A stretch of 64,000 bases of DNA, taken from contig JAXGOI010000001.1 of the NCBI GenBank assembly GCA_040767605.1, forward strand, positions 1,550,001 through 1,614,000, read 5' to 3'. This DNA comes from JAXGOI01 sp040767605. Lineage in GTDB: Bacteria > Bacillota > Dehalobacteriia > UBA4068. The translations under genes were made by a program, and so were the position numbers. The notes beneath the pieces were generated by a model that was not told where the DNA came from, did not search any database, and saw nothing but the letters and a program-made list of their open reading frames with translations. This document shows positions 8,694 through 17,282 of this stretch, one piece after another (positions within the stretch are counted from its first letter, which is position 1; every line of letters starts with the position of its first letter).

Positions 8694-9815
8694 TTGAAAT
8701 CAGCGGCTAAAAATAAATTAAAATCTCCCGATTGGTGGATACTCTTTTCCGCCATGGTTTTAGTCTGCATAGGGATAATTATGGTTTTCAGCGCGAGCCA
8801 GTATTTTACCCAGTATAAACCATATGAGGATATTTATTATTATTTAAAAAAGCAATTGCAAAATGCCGCCCTCGGCCTGCTTGCCATGTATATAATGTAT
8901 CGGATTAATTACCGTATTTATAAAGCGGCGGCCTGGTATATCTTTTTTGCCGTATGCGGCATATTAATTCTTTTACTCCTCGGTTCAGGGGCTCAGGAGG
9001 CTAAAGGCGCAGTGCGCTGGATTGATTTAGGCTTTACAACCTTTCAGCCTTCAGAATTGGCAAAGCTGGCACTGGTTATGCTTTTGGCAAAGTTTTTAAC
9101 CGAAAGGCAAAGAAAAATAAGCGGTTTTAAGCAAGGCTTTTTACCGCCTTTAATTTTAATTGGCATAACCTGTATTTTAGTATATTTGCAAAACGATTTA
9201 AGCACATCGGTAATTATAGCCGGCACAGCCTTTATAATGATGTTTTGCGCCGGCGTGCGGCTGCCTTATCTTATAGGTACGGTAGCTTTGGGGGGCGGGG
9301 CCGTAGCCTCTTCCATATTATTTACCGATTTTAGAATGGACCGCATTACGGCGTATTTAGACCCCTGGGCAGACCCTTTGGGGAGCGGCTTTCAAACAAT
9401 ACAATCCCTTTTGGCTATTGGCAGCGGCGGCCTTTCCGGGGTGGGTTTAGGGGCAGGGGGAGCCAAATGGTATTATTTGCCCGAAAGGCATACGGATTTT
9501 ATTTTCTCTGTTTTAGCGGAGGAATTAGGTTTTTTAGGCGGCCTTTTAGTTATTTCCCTTTTTATTGTGCTTATTTGGCGGGGTTTAATGGTTGCCGTTA
9601 ATGCTCCGGATCTTTTCGGTTCCCTGCTGGCCTTAGGGTTAATTTCCATGCTCGGTCTTCAGGCTTTTATAAATTTAGGGGTTGTAACCGGTCTTTTGCC
9701 GGTAACCGGCATAACTTTGCCCTTTGTAAGCTATGGGGGCACCTCTTTACTGGTTTCCATGGCCTCAACGGGGATTTTATTAAATATTTCAAGGTATGCG
9801 GAGATTAAAAGATGA
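8694..9815 (+). CDS. ftsW: Lipid II glycosyltransferase FtsW (SEDS family)
   Basis: Polytopic membrane glycan polymerase of the SEDS family that works with the septal class B PBP. The protein (373 aa) has about ten membrane segments and SEDS hallmarks: FQPSELAKLA, WADPLGSGFQTIQSLLAIGSGG, ERHTDFIFSVLAEELGF and PFVSYGGTSLL near the end. TTG 8694 is the start, with AGGAGG 8 nt upstream. Its stop overlaps the murG start (ATGA), indicating translational coupling. FtsW, not RodA or SpoVE, is inferred from its dcw position. Confidence 0.94.
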   Translation: MKSAAKNKLKSPDWWILFSAMVLVCIGIIMVFSASQYFTQYKPYEDIYYYLKKQLQNAALGLLAMYIMYRINYRIYKAAAWYIFFAVCGILILLLLGSGAQEAKGAVRWIDLGFTTFQPSELAKLALVMLLAKFLTERQRKISGFKQGFLPPLILIGITCILVYLQNDLSTSVIIAGTAFIMMFCAGVRLPYLIGTVALGGGAVASSILFTDFRMDRITAYLDPWADPLGSGFQTIQSLLAIGSGGLSGVGLGAGGAKWYYLPERHTDFIFSVLAEELGFLGGLLVISLFIVLIWRGLMVAVNAPDLFGSLLALGLISMLGLQAFINLGVVTGLLPVTGITLPFVSYGGTSLLVSMASTGILLNISRYAEIKR

Positions 9816-10951
9816 AAAATAATACCCGGATAAGGGAAGAAAAAAATTCCAGCCTCAGGGTAGTTATAAGCGGCGGCGGCACCGGCGGGCATATATACCC
9901 GGCCCTGGCTATTGCCCAGGGCTTAAAAGAGGCTGCGGGAGCGGATATTTTATACATGGGCTGCCCTTCATCTATGGAGAGCCGTTTGGCGGCTCAGGCA
10001 GGGCTAAAATTTGCCCCTGTCGAAGCCCGGGCCCTCCGGGGTAAATCCCTTAAAACCCTTATGGCTCTGGCAAGTAATTGGCGGGGGGCAGGCCAGGCCA
10101 AAAAGCTTTTAAAGGCCTATAAGCCGCATTTAATTATAGGTACCGGGGGTTATGGGGCGGCCCCTGTGCTTTTTGCCGGAGGGGGCTTAGGCATACCTAT
10201 AATTATTCATGAGCAAAACGCTTACCCGGGGCTTGCCAACCGTTTTTTAAGCCGCTATGCGGATTTGGTTTTACTTACATTTGCAGACGCCAAAGAGTAT
10301 TTCCCTAAAAAAACAAAATTTGCTTTAACGGGCTTGCCGGTGCGCAAAAGCATTATGGAGGCCGATAAAAGCCAGGCTCTGGAAAAATTAGGCCTTAGCC
10401 CCTTAAAGCCTGTACTTTTGGCGGCAGGGGGCAGCCAGGGTTCTAAAAGCATTAACTCTGCGGTAGTCGGGGCTTTGCCCGGGCTTTTAGAAGCGGGGCT
10501 GCAAATAATTCTTGTCTGCGGAGAAAAAAACTATACTCAAATTAATAAAGACCTTAAAGATAAGGGAATACTTGACCAAAATGGGATTGTTCTGGTATCA
10601 TATTCTGATGATATGGAAATTCTTCTGGCAGCGGCGGATTTGGCCCTGGCAAGAGCAGGGGCATCCTTTATTGCCGAGCTTTTAATAAGGGGGCTGCCCG
10701 CCATATTGATTCCTTATCCCTTTGCGGCGGCAAATCATCAGGAATTAAATGCCCAAAGCCTTGAAAGGGCCGGGGCTGCCATATTAATTAAAGATAATGA
10801 ATTATCCCCCCAGACTTTAATTAAGGCGGTTTTGCCTCTTATTGAAGACAGAAAAAGCCTTGCGAAAATGGCGGCTTGTTCCGCCGGCCTTGCAAAACCG
10901 AAGGCCTTGGAGGATATTATCAGCCTGGCTTTAGAGCTTGCCGGCAGATAA
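9812..10951 (+). CDS. murG: UDP-GlcNAc:lipid I N-acetylglucosaminyltransferase MurG
   Basis: GT28-family enzyme on the inner face of the membrane that converts lipid I to lipid II. The N-terminal glycine loop GGGTGGHIYPALAIA and HEQNAYPGLANR identify the acceptor domain. The C-terminal domain shows GGSQGSKSIN and the UDP-GlcNAc motif RAGASFIAEL..IPYPFAAANHQE. Length 379 aa is normal apart from a polar N-terminal extension of about 18 residues. It overlaps ftsW by 4 nt. Confidence 0.97.
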   Translation: MKNNTRIREEKNSSLRVVISGGGTGGHIYPALAIAQGLKEAAGADILYMGCPSSMESRLAAQAGLKFAPVEARALRGKSLKTLMALASNWRGAGQAKKLLKAYKPHLIIGTGGYGAAPVLFAGGGLGIPIIIHEQNAYPGLANRFLSRYADLVLLTFADAKEYFPKKTKFALTGLPVRKSIMEADKSQALEKLGLSPLKPVLLAAGGSQGSKSINSAVVGALPGLLEAGLQIILVCGEKNYTQINKDLKDKGILDQNGIVLVSYSDDMEILLAAADLALARAGASFIAELLIRGLPAILIPYPFAAANHQELNAQSLERAGAAILIKDNELSPQTLIKAVLPLIEDRKSLAKMAACSAGLAKPKALEDIISLALELAGR

Positions 10952-10994
10952 TAAGCCGCGGAAAAAAGGGAAACAAAATTTAAGGAGATAAAAA

Positions 10995-12356
10995 ATGACA
11001 GGGCGTAAGCTGCATTTTATTGGTATAGGCGGCATAGGCATGAGCGGTATTGCCAAAATTATGTTAAATATGGGGTATAATATAAGCGGATCCGACTTAA
11101 ACAGCTCTGCTCTTACCCAATATTTACAAAGTAAAGGGGCGGAAATTTTTACAGGCCATAATAAAGAAAATATCTCCCCGGATATTGACGCTATTGTTTA
11201 TTCCTCGGCAATTAAGGAGGATAACCCCGAGCTGGCCTGCGGCAGGGAAATGGGCATACCCATTTATAAGCGGGCCGAAATGCTGGCTTTTTTAATGAGC
11301 CTTAAAGAAAGTATCGGGGTGGCCGGGGCCCACGGCAAAACCACCGCCAGCGGTATGATTGGGCTGATGCTGGAAAAATGCGGCCTGGACCCGACAATTA
11401 TTATCGGCGGTACTTTGCCTCAAATAGGCAGTAATGCCAAAAGCGGCAAGGGCCGTTATATGGTGGCGGAGGCTGATGAAAGCGACGGAACTTTTTTGCT
11501 TTTAAAACCCAAAATTGCCATTGTTACAAATATAGAAACCGACCATTTAGACCATTATGAATGCTTAAATAATATAGTTTTGGCTTTTAAAAAGTATTTA
11601 AGCCAGGTGCCCCAGGACGGCCTGGCAATAGTGGGTATAGATTGCCCCCTTACAATGGAAATTTTAAATGAAGCGGAGGGTAAATATATTACCTATGGCC
11701 TTAATGGCGGGGATTACCAGGGCAAAGGTATTTATCATAGCGATTTTGGGGTTTCGGGCCAGGTATGGGAAAGAGGGAATTATCTCGGGGATTTAAACCT
11801 TAAAGTTCCCGGTAAGCATAATTTTAACAATGCCCTTGCGGCAATTGCCTTAGGCAGACATTTGGGGCTTTGTTTTGAAGTTATAGCCCAGGGCCTGGAG
11901 GCATTTACCGGCACCGGAAGGCGCTATGAATTATTAGGAGAGGTAGACGGCATAAAAGTAATTGACGATTATGCCCATCACCCTACGGAAATCCGGGCCA
12001 CAATTGAGGCAACCCGGGCCATGGGGGCTTCAAGAATTATCAGTGTTTTTCAGCCTCACCGGTATAGCCGGACTATGGTTTTATTCCGCGAATTCGCAGA
12101 AACTCTGGCCTTAAGCGATGTAATAATAATTAATGAAATATACGGAGCTTTTGAAAAGCCTATCCCCGGTATTACCTCCCATTTGATAGAAGGGGAAATT
12201 GCCGCCGCCGGCCATAAGGCGGTGCAATATGCCGCCACTTTAGACGATACCCTGGAGCTCCTGAGATGCAATGCAAAAAGCGGAGATGTGGTTTTAATTA
12301 TGGGGGCGGGGAATATTCGCAGCGTCGGCCAGCGCTTTATAGCGGAAAGAATTTAG
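10995..12356 (+). CDS. murC: UDP-N-acetylmuramate:L-alanine ligase MurC
   Basis: Cytoplasmic ligase attaching L-Ala to UDP-MurNAc. The N-terminal Rossmann loop HFIGIGGIGMSGIA is typical of MurC, followed by the ATP loop GAHGKTTASG, the ETDHLDHY motif and the C-terminal YAHHPTEI motif. It is 453 aa, normal for the family. ATG 10995 is preceded by AAGGAGAT. It lies after murG and before murB. Confidence 0.97.
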   Translation: MTGRKLHFIGIGGIGMSGIAKIMLNMGYNISGSDLNSSALTQYLQSKGAEIFTGHNKENISPDIDAIVYSSAIKEDNPELACGREMGIPIYKRAEMLAFLMSLKESIGVAGAHGKTTASGMIGLMLEKCGLDPTIIIGGTLPQIGSNAKSGKGRYMVAEADESDGTFLLLKPKIAIVTNIETDHLDHYECLNNIVLAFKKYLSQVPQDGLAIVGIDCPLTMEILNEAEGKYITYGLNGGDYQGKGIYHSDFGVSGQVWERGNYLGDLNLKVPGKHNFNNALAAIALGRHLGLCFEVIAQGLEAFTGTGRRYELLGEVDGIKVIDDYAHHPTEIRATIEATRAMGASRIISVFQPHRYSRTMVLFREFAETLALSDVIIINEIYGAFEKPIPGITSHLIEGEIAAAGHKAVQYAATLDDTLELLRCNAKSGDVVLIMGAGNIRSVGQRFIAERI

Positions 12357-12393
12357 AGTTTTAAGTAAAATAGTAAGGGGGCCTGTTGGGACA

Positions 12394-13299
12394 ATGAAAG
12401 CATGGCAGGATGAAATTCAAAAACTGGTGGAAAAACCCATTTTATTTAATGAGCCCATGTCTAAACATACTACCTGGAGGGTAGGGGGGCCGGCCGATGT
12501 TTATATCCGCCCAACAAAAAAAGAGGAAATTTCCGCCTTATTGAGTTTTATCCATAAAGAAAATTTGCCCTTTATTGTAATAGGCCACGGCTCAAATCTT
12601 CTGGTGGGAGATAAGGGTATAAGGGGAATCGTTATAAGAATGGGCAGCGGCTATTCCCGGAGGATTTGGCGGGAAGAAGGGGTAGAGGCACAGGCCGGGG
12701 CCATGCTGCCAACTTTGGCTATAGAAGCCGCGGAGCGCTCCTTTGGCGGTATGGAATTTGCCGGCGGTATCCCGGGCAGCATCGGAGGGGCAATCCGTAT
12801 GAATGCCGGAGCCTACGGCCACACTATCGGCGAATATGTAACAAAAGTGGAGGCTTTTGAATACAATGGCAGCATAAAAACAATTACAGCCGGGGGGTTG
12901 TCTTTTGCTTATAGGGAAAGCAGTCTTTCTGCTTTGGATTTAATTGTCTCCTCTGTTACCCTGAGGCTTGAAAAAGGCAACAGGGAAGAAAGCCTGGAAA
13001 AAATCCAGGAATTGCTGCGGGTAAGAAGCCTTAAGCAACCCTTGGAATTCCCCTCCTGCGGCAGCGTTTTTCGCAATCCTCTCCATGACCATGCCGGCCG
13101 TCTTATAGAAAGAGCAGGGCTGAGAGGCTTGCAAATAGGCGGCGCTGCGGTATCTAAAAAGCATGGCAATTTTATAATTAATCTGGGGGGGGCCCGGGCT
13201 GAGGATATACGCCAATTAATTGCCGAGGTGGCCCGCAGGGTGGAGGAAAGCTCCGGCATGCGCCTGGAAACCGAGGTAAAATTTATTGGCGAGTTTTAA
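12394..13299 (+). CDS. murB: UDP-N-acetylenolpyruvoylglucosamine reductase MurB
   Basis: FAD-dependent reductase that makes UDP-MurNAc from the MurA product. At 301 aa with the SCGSVFRNP motif and no type-I insertion, it is the type II form common in Firmicutes. The FAD-binding domain includes GHGSNLLVGDKGIRG and GGMEFAGGIPGSIGGA with MNAGAYG. ATG 12394 is the only in-frame start nearby; the purine tract AAGGGGG lies 13 nt upstream, a slightly long spacing. Confidence 0.96.
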   Translation: MKAWQDEIQKLVEKPILFNEPMSKHTTWRVGGPADVYIRPTKKEEISALLSFIHKENLPFIVIGHGSNLLVGDKGIRGIVIRMGSGYSRRIWREEGVEAQAGAMLPTLAIEAAERSFGGMEFAGGIPGSIGGAIRMNAGAYGHTIGEYVTKVEAFEYNGSIKTITAGGLSFAYRESSLSALDLIVSSVTLRLEKGNREESLEKIQELLRVRSLKQPLEFPSCGSVFRNPLHDHAGRLIERAGLRGLQIGGAAVSKKHGNFIINLGGARAEDIRQLIAEVARRVEESSGMRLETEVKFIGEF

Positions 13300-13359
13300 G
13301 GAGATTTAAATCAATAAGCAAAGGATAATAGGCTGAATAGAACTATAGCGGGGTGTGGC

Positions 13360-14658
13360 ATGGAAAGATTTGTTGTCAAGGGAGGTGCCCCTCTTAAGGG
13401 AGATTTAGCTATTAATGGCGCAAAAAATGCCATTTTGCCTATTTTAGCTGCCAGCTTGCTTTGTGAGGGGGAATGTGTATTGGAACAAGTTCCCCAATTG
13501 GAAGATGTATTTGTAATGTGTGAGGTGCTGCGCCATTTTGGGGTCCGTGTTAAGCGGGAAGGCAGCACCCTTATTGTTTGGGCCCCCACAATTGAAAAAA
13601 TTCAGCCGCCGGAGCACTTAATTAAAAAAATGCGGGCCTCTAATTTAATATTAGGCTCGGTGCTTTGCCGGAATAAAGAGGTTAATTTGCCCTTTCCGGG
13701 GGGCTGCGCCATAGGCTCACGCCCCATGAATTATCATCTTATGGCTTTAGGCAGCCTGGGGGTGGAGCTTAAAGACAGGGGAGCCTATATAGAGGCCAAA
13801 GCTCAAAAGCTTAAAGGCGCCGATATTTGCCTGGATTTCCCCAGTGTGGGGGCAACAGAAAACGCAATTATGGCGGCGGTTAAAGCGGAGGGCATAACAA
13901 CTATCCGCAATGCCGCCAGAGAGCCTGAAATCGGAGATTTAACCCGGTTTTTAAATAAAATGGGAGCCAAAATAAAGGGGGCGGGCACAGGGCTTATTAC
14001 CATAGAGGGGGTTAATACTCTCCATGGGGTTCATCATCAGATAATGAAAGACAGAATAGAGGCCGGCACTATGATGATAGCCGCGGTTATCAGCGGGGGG
14101 GATGTTTTTCTCAGAGGTGTAAACAGCCAGGAAACTGCCGCCGTAGCCTCCAAGCTTCAGCTGGCCGGGGCGGAAATTATACCGGAAAAAGGCGGCCTCA
14201 GGGTTAAATGCCGCCGCCCCATAATGGCAACGGATATGCGTACCATGCCTTATCCCGGCTTCCCTACAGATATGCAGCCTCAATTTATGGCTTTAATGGC
14301 TAAAGCAAAGGGCACCTCCGTAATTACGGAAACTATTTTTGAAAACCGCTTTCGCCATGCCGATGAAATGCGCCGGATGAATGCGGATATTAAAATTTTT
14401 GGGGATACGGCGGTTATCTGGGGCAGGGAGAATATTTACGGCGCCAATGTTGAGGCGACGGATCTCAGAGCCGGGGCGGCCTTGGTTCTTTTAGCCTTGG
14501 CGGCGGAGGGCATAACTCAAATTGATAATATCCATTATATTGACAGAGGATATCAATCTTTAGAGCATTCCCTGAATAGTTTAGGGGGAAATATCCGCAG
14601 AGAAGTTATGCTAAAAGATGAAAAACTGCTGGTTAAAGGTGAATTATGCCCCTGTTAA
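13360..14658 (+). CDS. murA: UDP-N-acetylglucosamine 1-carboxyvinyltransferase MurA
   Basis: Enolpyruvyl transferase for the first committed step of peptidoglycan synthesis (432 aa). Conserved features are NGAKNAILPILAASLL near the N-terminus and the loop PGGCAIGSRP, whose Cys is the usual fosfomycin target, so the protein is predicted to be fosfomycin-sensitive. DLRAGAALVLLALAAEG and the YIDRGYQSLEHSL C-terminal block are also present. It closes the long wall operon, with a terminator starting 6 nt after the stop. Confidence 0.97.
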   Translation: MERFVVKGGAPLKGDLAINGAKNAILPILAASLLCEGECVLEQVPQLEDVFVMCEVLRHFGVRVKREGSTLIVWAPTIEKIQPPEHLIKKMRASNLILGSVLCRNKEVNLPFPGGCAIGSRPMNYHLMALGSLGVELKDRGAYIEAKAQKLKGADICLDFPSVGATENAIMAAVKAEGITTIRNAAREPEIGDLTRFLNKMGAKIKGAGTGLITIEGVNTLHGVHHQIMKDRIEAGTMMIAAVISGGDVFLRGVNSQETAAVASKLQLAGAEIIPEKGGLRVKCRRPIMATDMRTMPYPGFPTDMQPQFMALMAKAKGTSVITETIFENRFRHADEMRRMNADIKIFGDTAVIWGRENIYGANVEATDLRAGAALVLLALAAEGITQIDNIHYIDRGYQSLEHSLNSLGGNIRREVMLKDEKLLVKGELCPC

Positions 14659-14663
14659 GGAAT

Positions 14664-14688
14664 AAGGCGGCCTAAGGGCTGCTTTTTT
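14664..14688 (+). terminator. Intrinsic terminator after murA
   Basis: GCGGCC/GGCTGC stem with one G-U pair, short loop, then six T. It separates the mraZ-murA block from ftsQ. Confidence 0.75.
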
Positions 14689-14754
14689 AGTTAATAAGGA
14701 CAAGCTCGCGATTTTTTGAATAATTTAGGCCGATAGAGGGCATAAAAACTGCAT

Positions 14755-14786
14755 AAAGCCCGGGATATCCCTAGGGCCTGGGCTTT
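14755..14786. other. Hairpin in the murA-ftsQ spacer
   Basis: A 10-bp inverted repeat (14755-14764 with 14777-14786, one G-U) with a 12-nt loop, followed on the plus strand by AGAATTTTT. It could be a second, back-up terminator or a protein-binding element; the loop itself contains ATATCCCTAGGG. Confidence 0.5.
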
Positions 14787-14815
14787 AGAATTTTTAAATA
14801 AGACAATATTCGCCG

Positions 14816-14844
14816 TCGCAATTTTTTGCCCGATTTGGTATAAT
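14816..14844 (+). promoter_or_regulatory. Predicted ftsQ promoter
   Basis: TATAAT at 14839-14844 with an extended TGG directly before it (TGGTATAAT). The -35 candidate at 14816-14821 (TCGCAA) is weak, as expected for an extended -10 promoter. It lies in the first unit of the 46-bp duplication. Confidence 0.6.
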
Positions 14845-14908
14845 TATTTAATTAAAAGCAAACGCAATTTTTTGCCTGATTTAAGATAATTATTTAATTA
14901 AAAGCGAA
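14817..14908 (+). repeat. 46-bp tandem duplication in the ftsQ promoter region
   Basis: Two adjacent copies (14817-14862 and 14863-14908), each starting CGCAATTTTTTGCC and ending in TAATTATTTAATTAAAAGC. They differ at a few positions. The first copy contains an extended -10; in the second the same place reads AAGATAAT. Confidence 0.85.
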
Positions 14909-14923
14909 ACTAAGGAGTATTTT

Positions 14924-15706
14924 ATGGCGGCCCTTGCCAGAAAACAGGTAACCAATATAAATGAATACCGGGCTAAAAAGAGAAAGAGGGGTAATATACG
15001 CTGGGTGTTTGCCATAATCTTTCTTTTGGCCTGTGCTTTTGGGGGCTATTTTTTCTCTTTATCCCCCTTTTTTATGCTGGAGGGCATTTATGTAAAAGGC
15101 AATGAAGAAGTAAGCACAGAAAAGATAATCGGCCTTTCCGGCCTGGAGCCGGGAATGAATATTTTTTCCGTAAACAGTGCAAAAGTATTAAATTATCTTT
15201 ATATTGACCCTAAAATAAAAAGCGCGAGGCTGGTAAAAAAATACCCCTCCGCCATTGAATTAACCATAGAAGAGAGAGAGGCCGCGGTTATTTTGCCGAC
15301 AGGCAGGGGTTTTGCCTTTGTCTCTGATGACGGTATTGTTGTTTACCGCCAGCGGGAGGTATCTTCATTGCCCTTGCCGGTGCTTTTAGGTGTCGGGGGC
15401 TTTCCTCAGGGTATAGTTCCGGGGGGCAGAATAATATCCCCTCAGTTAGAGGCGGGTTTAAACATTGTTGCCCAGTTTCCGGAAAATGCCGCTGTTATTT
15501 TGGCGGAAATAGATGTGGGGGATATTCAAAATATTTTAGCCTATACAGCAGGCGGGGTGGAAATTCGCCTGGGGGATCAGGAAAACTTCGCGGCTAAATA
15601 TGCTTTGCTTTTAAAAATTTTAGAAGAACTTTCTAAAAATGCAAAATTAGACAGCGCTTCCTATATAGATATAGGCATTCCGGAAAAACCTGTCATTTAC
15701 TATTGA
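14924..15706 (+). CDS. ftsQ: Cell division protein FtsQ/DivIB
   Basis: Bitopic septal protein (260 aa) with a basic cytoplasmic N-terminus (about 1-24), one membrane segment (about 26-46), a POTRA domain beginning FFMLEGIYVKGNEEVSTEKI, then a FtsQ beta domain. It forms the FtsQLB/DivIB-FtsL-DivIC complex. ATG 14924 has AAGGAG 8 nt upstream. It is separated from murA by a terminator, a hairpin and a duplicated promoter region, so it is probably transcribed independently. No ftsA follows. Confidence 0.88.
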   Translation: MAALARKQVTNINEYRAKKRKRGNIRWVFAIIFLLACAFGGYFFSLSPFFMLEGIYVKGNEEVSTEKIIGLSGLEPGMNIFSVNSAKVLNYLYIDPKIKSARLVKKYPSAIELTIEEREAAVILPTGRGFAFVSDDGIVVYRQREVSSLPLPVLLGVGGFPQGIVPGGRIISPQLEAGLNIVAQFPENAAVILAEIDVGDIQNILAYTAGGVEIRLGDQENFAAKYALLLKILEELSKNAKLDSASYIDIGIPEKPVIYY

Positions 15707-15784
15707 TTTTTAGAAACAAATGGGAATTGCTGGGATTATTTAGGGTTAAATTTCCTAAAATGGGAAACTAAAACAAGAAGGGGA

Positions 15785-15814
15785 TTGCTATTTTGCGTGG
15801 AAACCTAGTATAAT
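15785..15814 (+). promoter_or_regulatory. Predicted ftsZ promoter
   Basis: TTGCTA (15785-15790), 18-bp spacer, TATAAT (15809-15814). This leaves a 5' leader of about 105 nt before ftsZ that is AT-rich with no obvious structure. Confidence 0.7.
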
Positions 15815-15925
15815 ATTAATTAGGTTTTTGCCCCATTAATTTAGTTTTTTAATTTAATTATTTGATTTGTTTGGGTTTACCCGTTTTATATTAGAGATTA
15901 AAGGTAATGATGAGGAGGACGAGGG

Positions 15926-17038
15926 ATGCTGCAATTTGATGATACATATTCCGCTCAATACGCAAAAATAAAAGTAATCGGGGTTGGCGGCGGCGGCAGT
16001 AACGCTGTTAACAGGATGATTAAAAATAGCTTAATTGGAGTAAATTTTGTTGCCGTAAATACCGATATCCAGGCCTTGGGCCATTCCGAAGCTGAAGAAA
16101 CCCTTCAAATAGGGGTTAAGCTTACCAAAGGCTTAGGGGCCGGGAGCAATCCGGATATAGGCAAAAAAGCCGCCGAGGAAAGCCGGGATGAAATAGCCAA
16201 GGTTTTAAACGGCTCGGATATGGTTTTTATTACCGCGGGCATGGGGGGAGGCACCGGCACCGGGGCTGCTCCCATTGTTGCAGAGATTGCCCGGGAAATG
16301 GGGGCTTTAACAGTGGGGGTTGTTACCCGCCCCTTCAGCTTTGAGGGCCGGCGCAGAGCCCAGCAGGCGGAGCTTGGCATAAGTGAGCTTAAAGATAAGG
16401 TGGATACTCTGATTACCATCCCCAATGATAAGCTGCTGCAAATAGTAGATAAAAAAACAACTATGAATGATGCCTTCGCCATTGCGGACGATGTTTTAAG
16501 GCAGGGTGTTCAAGGTATATCAGATCTTATCTCTAAGCCCGCCATGATAAATCTAGATTTTGCCGATGTTAAAACCATTATGAAGGAAGCCGGCAGCGCC
16601 TGGATGGGCATAGGTATCGCCAGCGGGGAGAATAAAGCTTTAGAGGCGGCGGAGGCCGCCGTATCCAGCAGCCTGCTGGAAACCTCCATAAAAGGCGCCA
16701 AGGGTATTTTATTAAATATTACCGGCGGCCCCAATATGAGCCTTATTGAAGCCAATGAAACTTCCAGATATATTTATGAAGCGGCGGATGATGATGCTTT
16801 GATTATCTTCGGCGTCGGCATAGATGAAAGCCTGGAGGACTCTTTGCGGGTTACGGTAATTGCCACTGGTTTTGACAGCCATTCTCTTACCCCGGCCTTT
16901 AATACCATGCATCAGAGGCCTTTAACCGAAGGAGCCAGAACAAAAACTTCAGAAAAATCTACAATAGAAAAGCCGGTAATCGGCCCCTTCTCCTTAGGGG
17001 AATTAGATTTACCAACATTTATGCGGCCCAAACCCTAA
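15926..17038 (+). CDS. ftsZ: Cell division protein FtsZ
   Basis: Tubulin-like GTPase that forms the Z ring. The signature loop GMGGGTGTGAAP, the N-terminal GVGGGGSNAVNRMI and the T7 region PAMINLDFADVK are present. A short linker leads to the conserved C-terminal peptide GELDLPTFMRPKP, which binds FtsA, SepF, ZapA-linked and other partners. Length 370 aa is normal. ATG 15926 follows GAGGAGG. It has its own promoter and terminator. Neither ftsA nor sepF is nearby, although ZapA is encoded at 52904. Confidence 0.98.
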   Translation: MLQFDDTYSAQYAKIKVIGVGGGGSNAVNRMIKNSLIGVNFVAVNTDIQALGHSEAEETLQIGVKLTKGLGAGSNPDIGKKAAEESRDEIAKVLNGSDMVFITAGMGGGTGTGAAPIVAEIAREMGALTVGVVTRPFSFEGRRRAQQAELGISELKDKVDTLITIPNDKLLQIVDKKTTMNDAFAIADDVLRQGVQGISDLISKPAMINLDFADVKTIMKEAGSAWMGIGIASGENKALEAAEAAVSSSLLETSIKGAKGILLNITGGPNMSLIEANETSRYIYEAADDDALIIFGVGIDESLEDSLRVTVIATGFDSHSLTPAFNTMHQRPLTEGARTKTSEKSTIEKPVIGPFSLGELDLPTFMRPKP

Positions 17039-17068
17039 ATAAAAAGTTAAGCCGGTTTTTAAATAGTA

Positions 17069-17099
17069 AAACCCCCAGTTTTTTCGGGGGTTTCTTTTT
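17069..17099 (+). terminator. Intrinsic terminator after ftsZ
   Basis: AAACCCCC (17069-17076) pairs with GGGGGTTT (17086-17093), followed by CTTTTT. Confidence 0.9.
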
Positions 17100-17164
17100 G
17101 GGAAAGTCCTAAAAAAAACATATTAAATCAAGTTGGGATACTTAATTTTACTTTTGGCAATTGT

Positions 17165-17193
17165 TTTACAAATTAAAAAATTTGTGCTATAAT
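17165..17193 (+). promoter_or_regulatory. Predicted codY promoter
   Basis: TTTACA (17165-17170), 17-bp spacer, TATAAT (17188-17193) with an extended TGC before it. This is close to consensus. Confidence 0.8.
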
Positions 17194-17282
17194 AATCCTG
17201 CCAAACTTTGAATGTTTATAAACCGGATCTATATCTGAACATATAAATATTAGTTTTTATAATTTGAAACAGAGGTGGTTAT

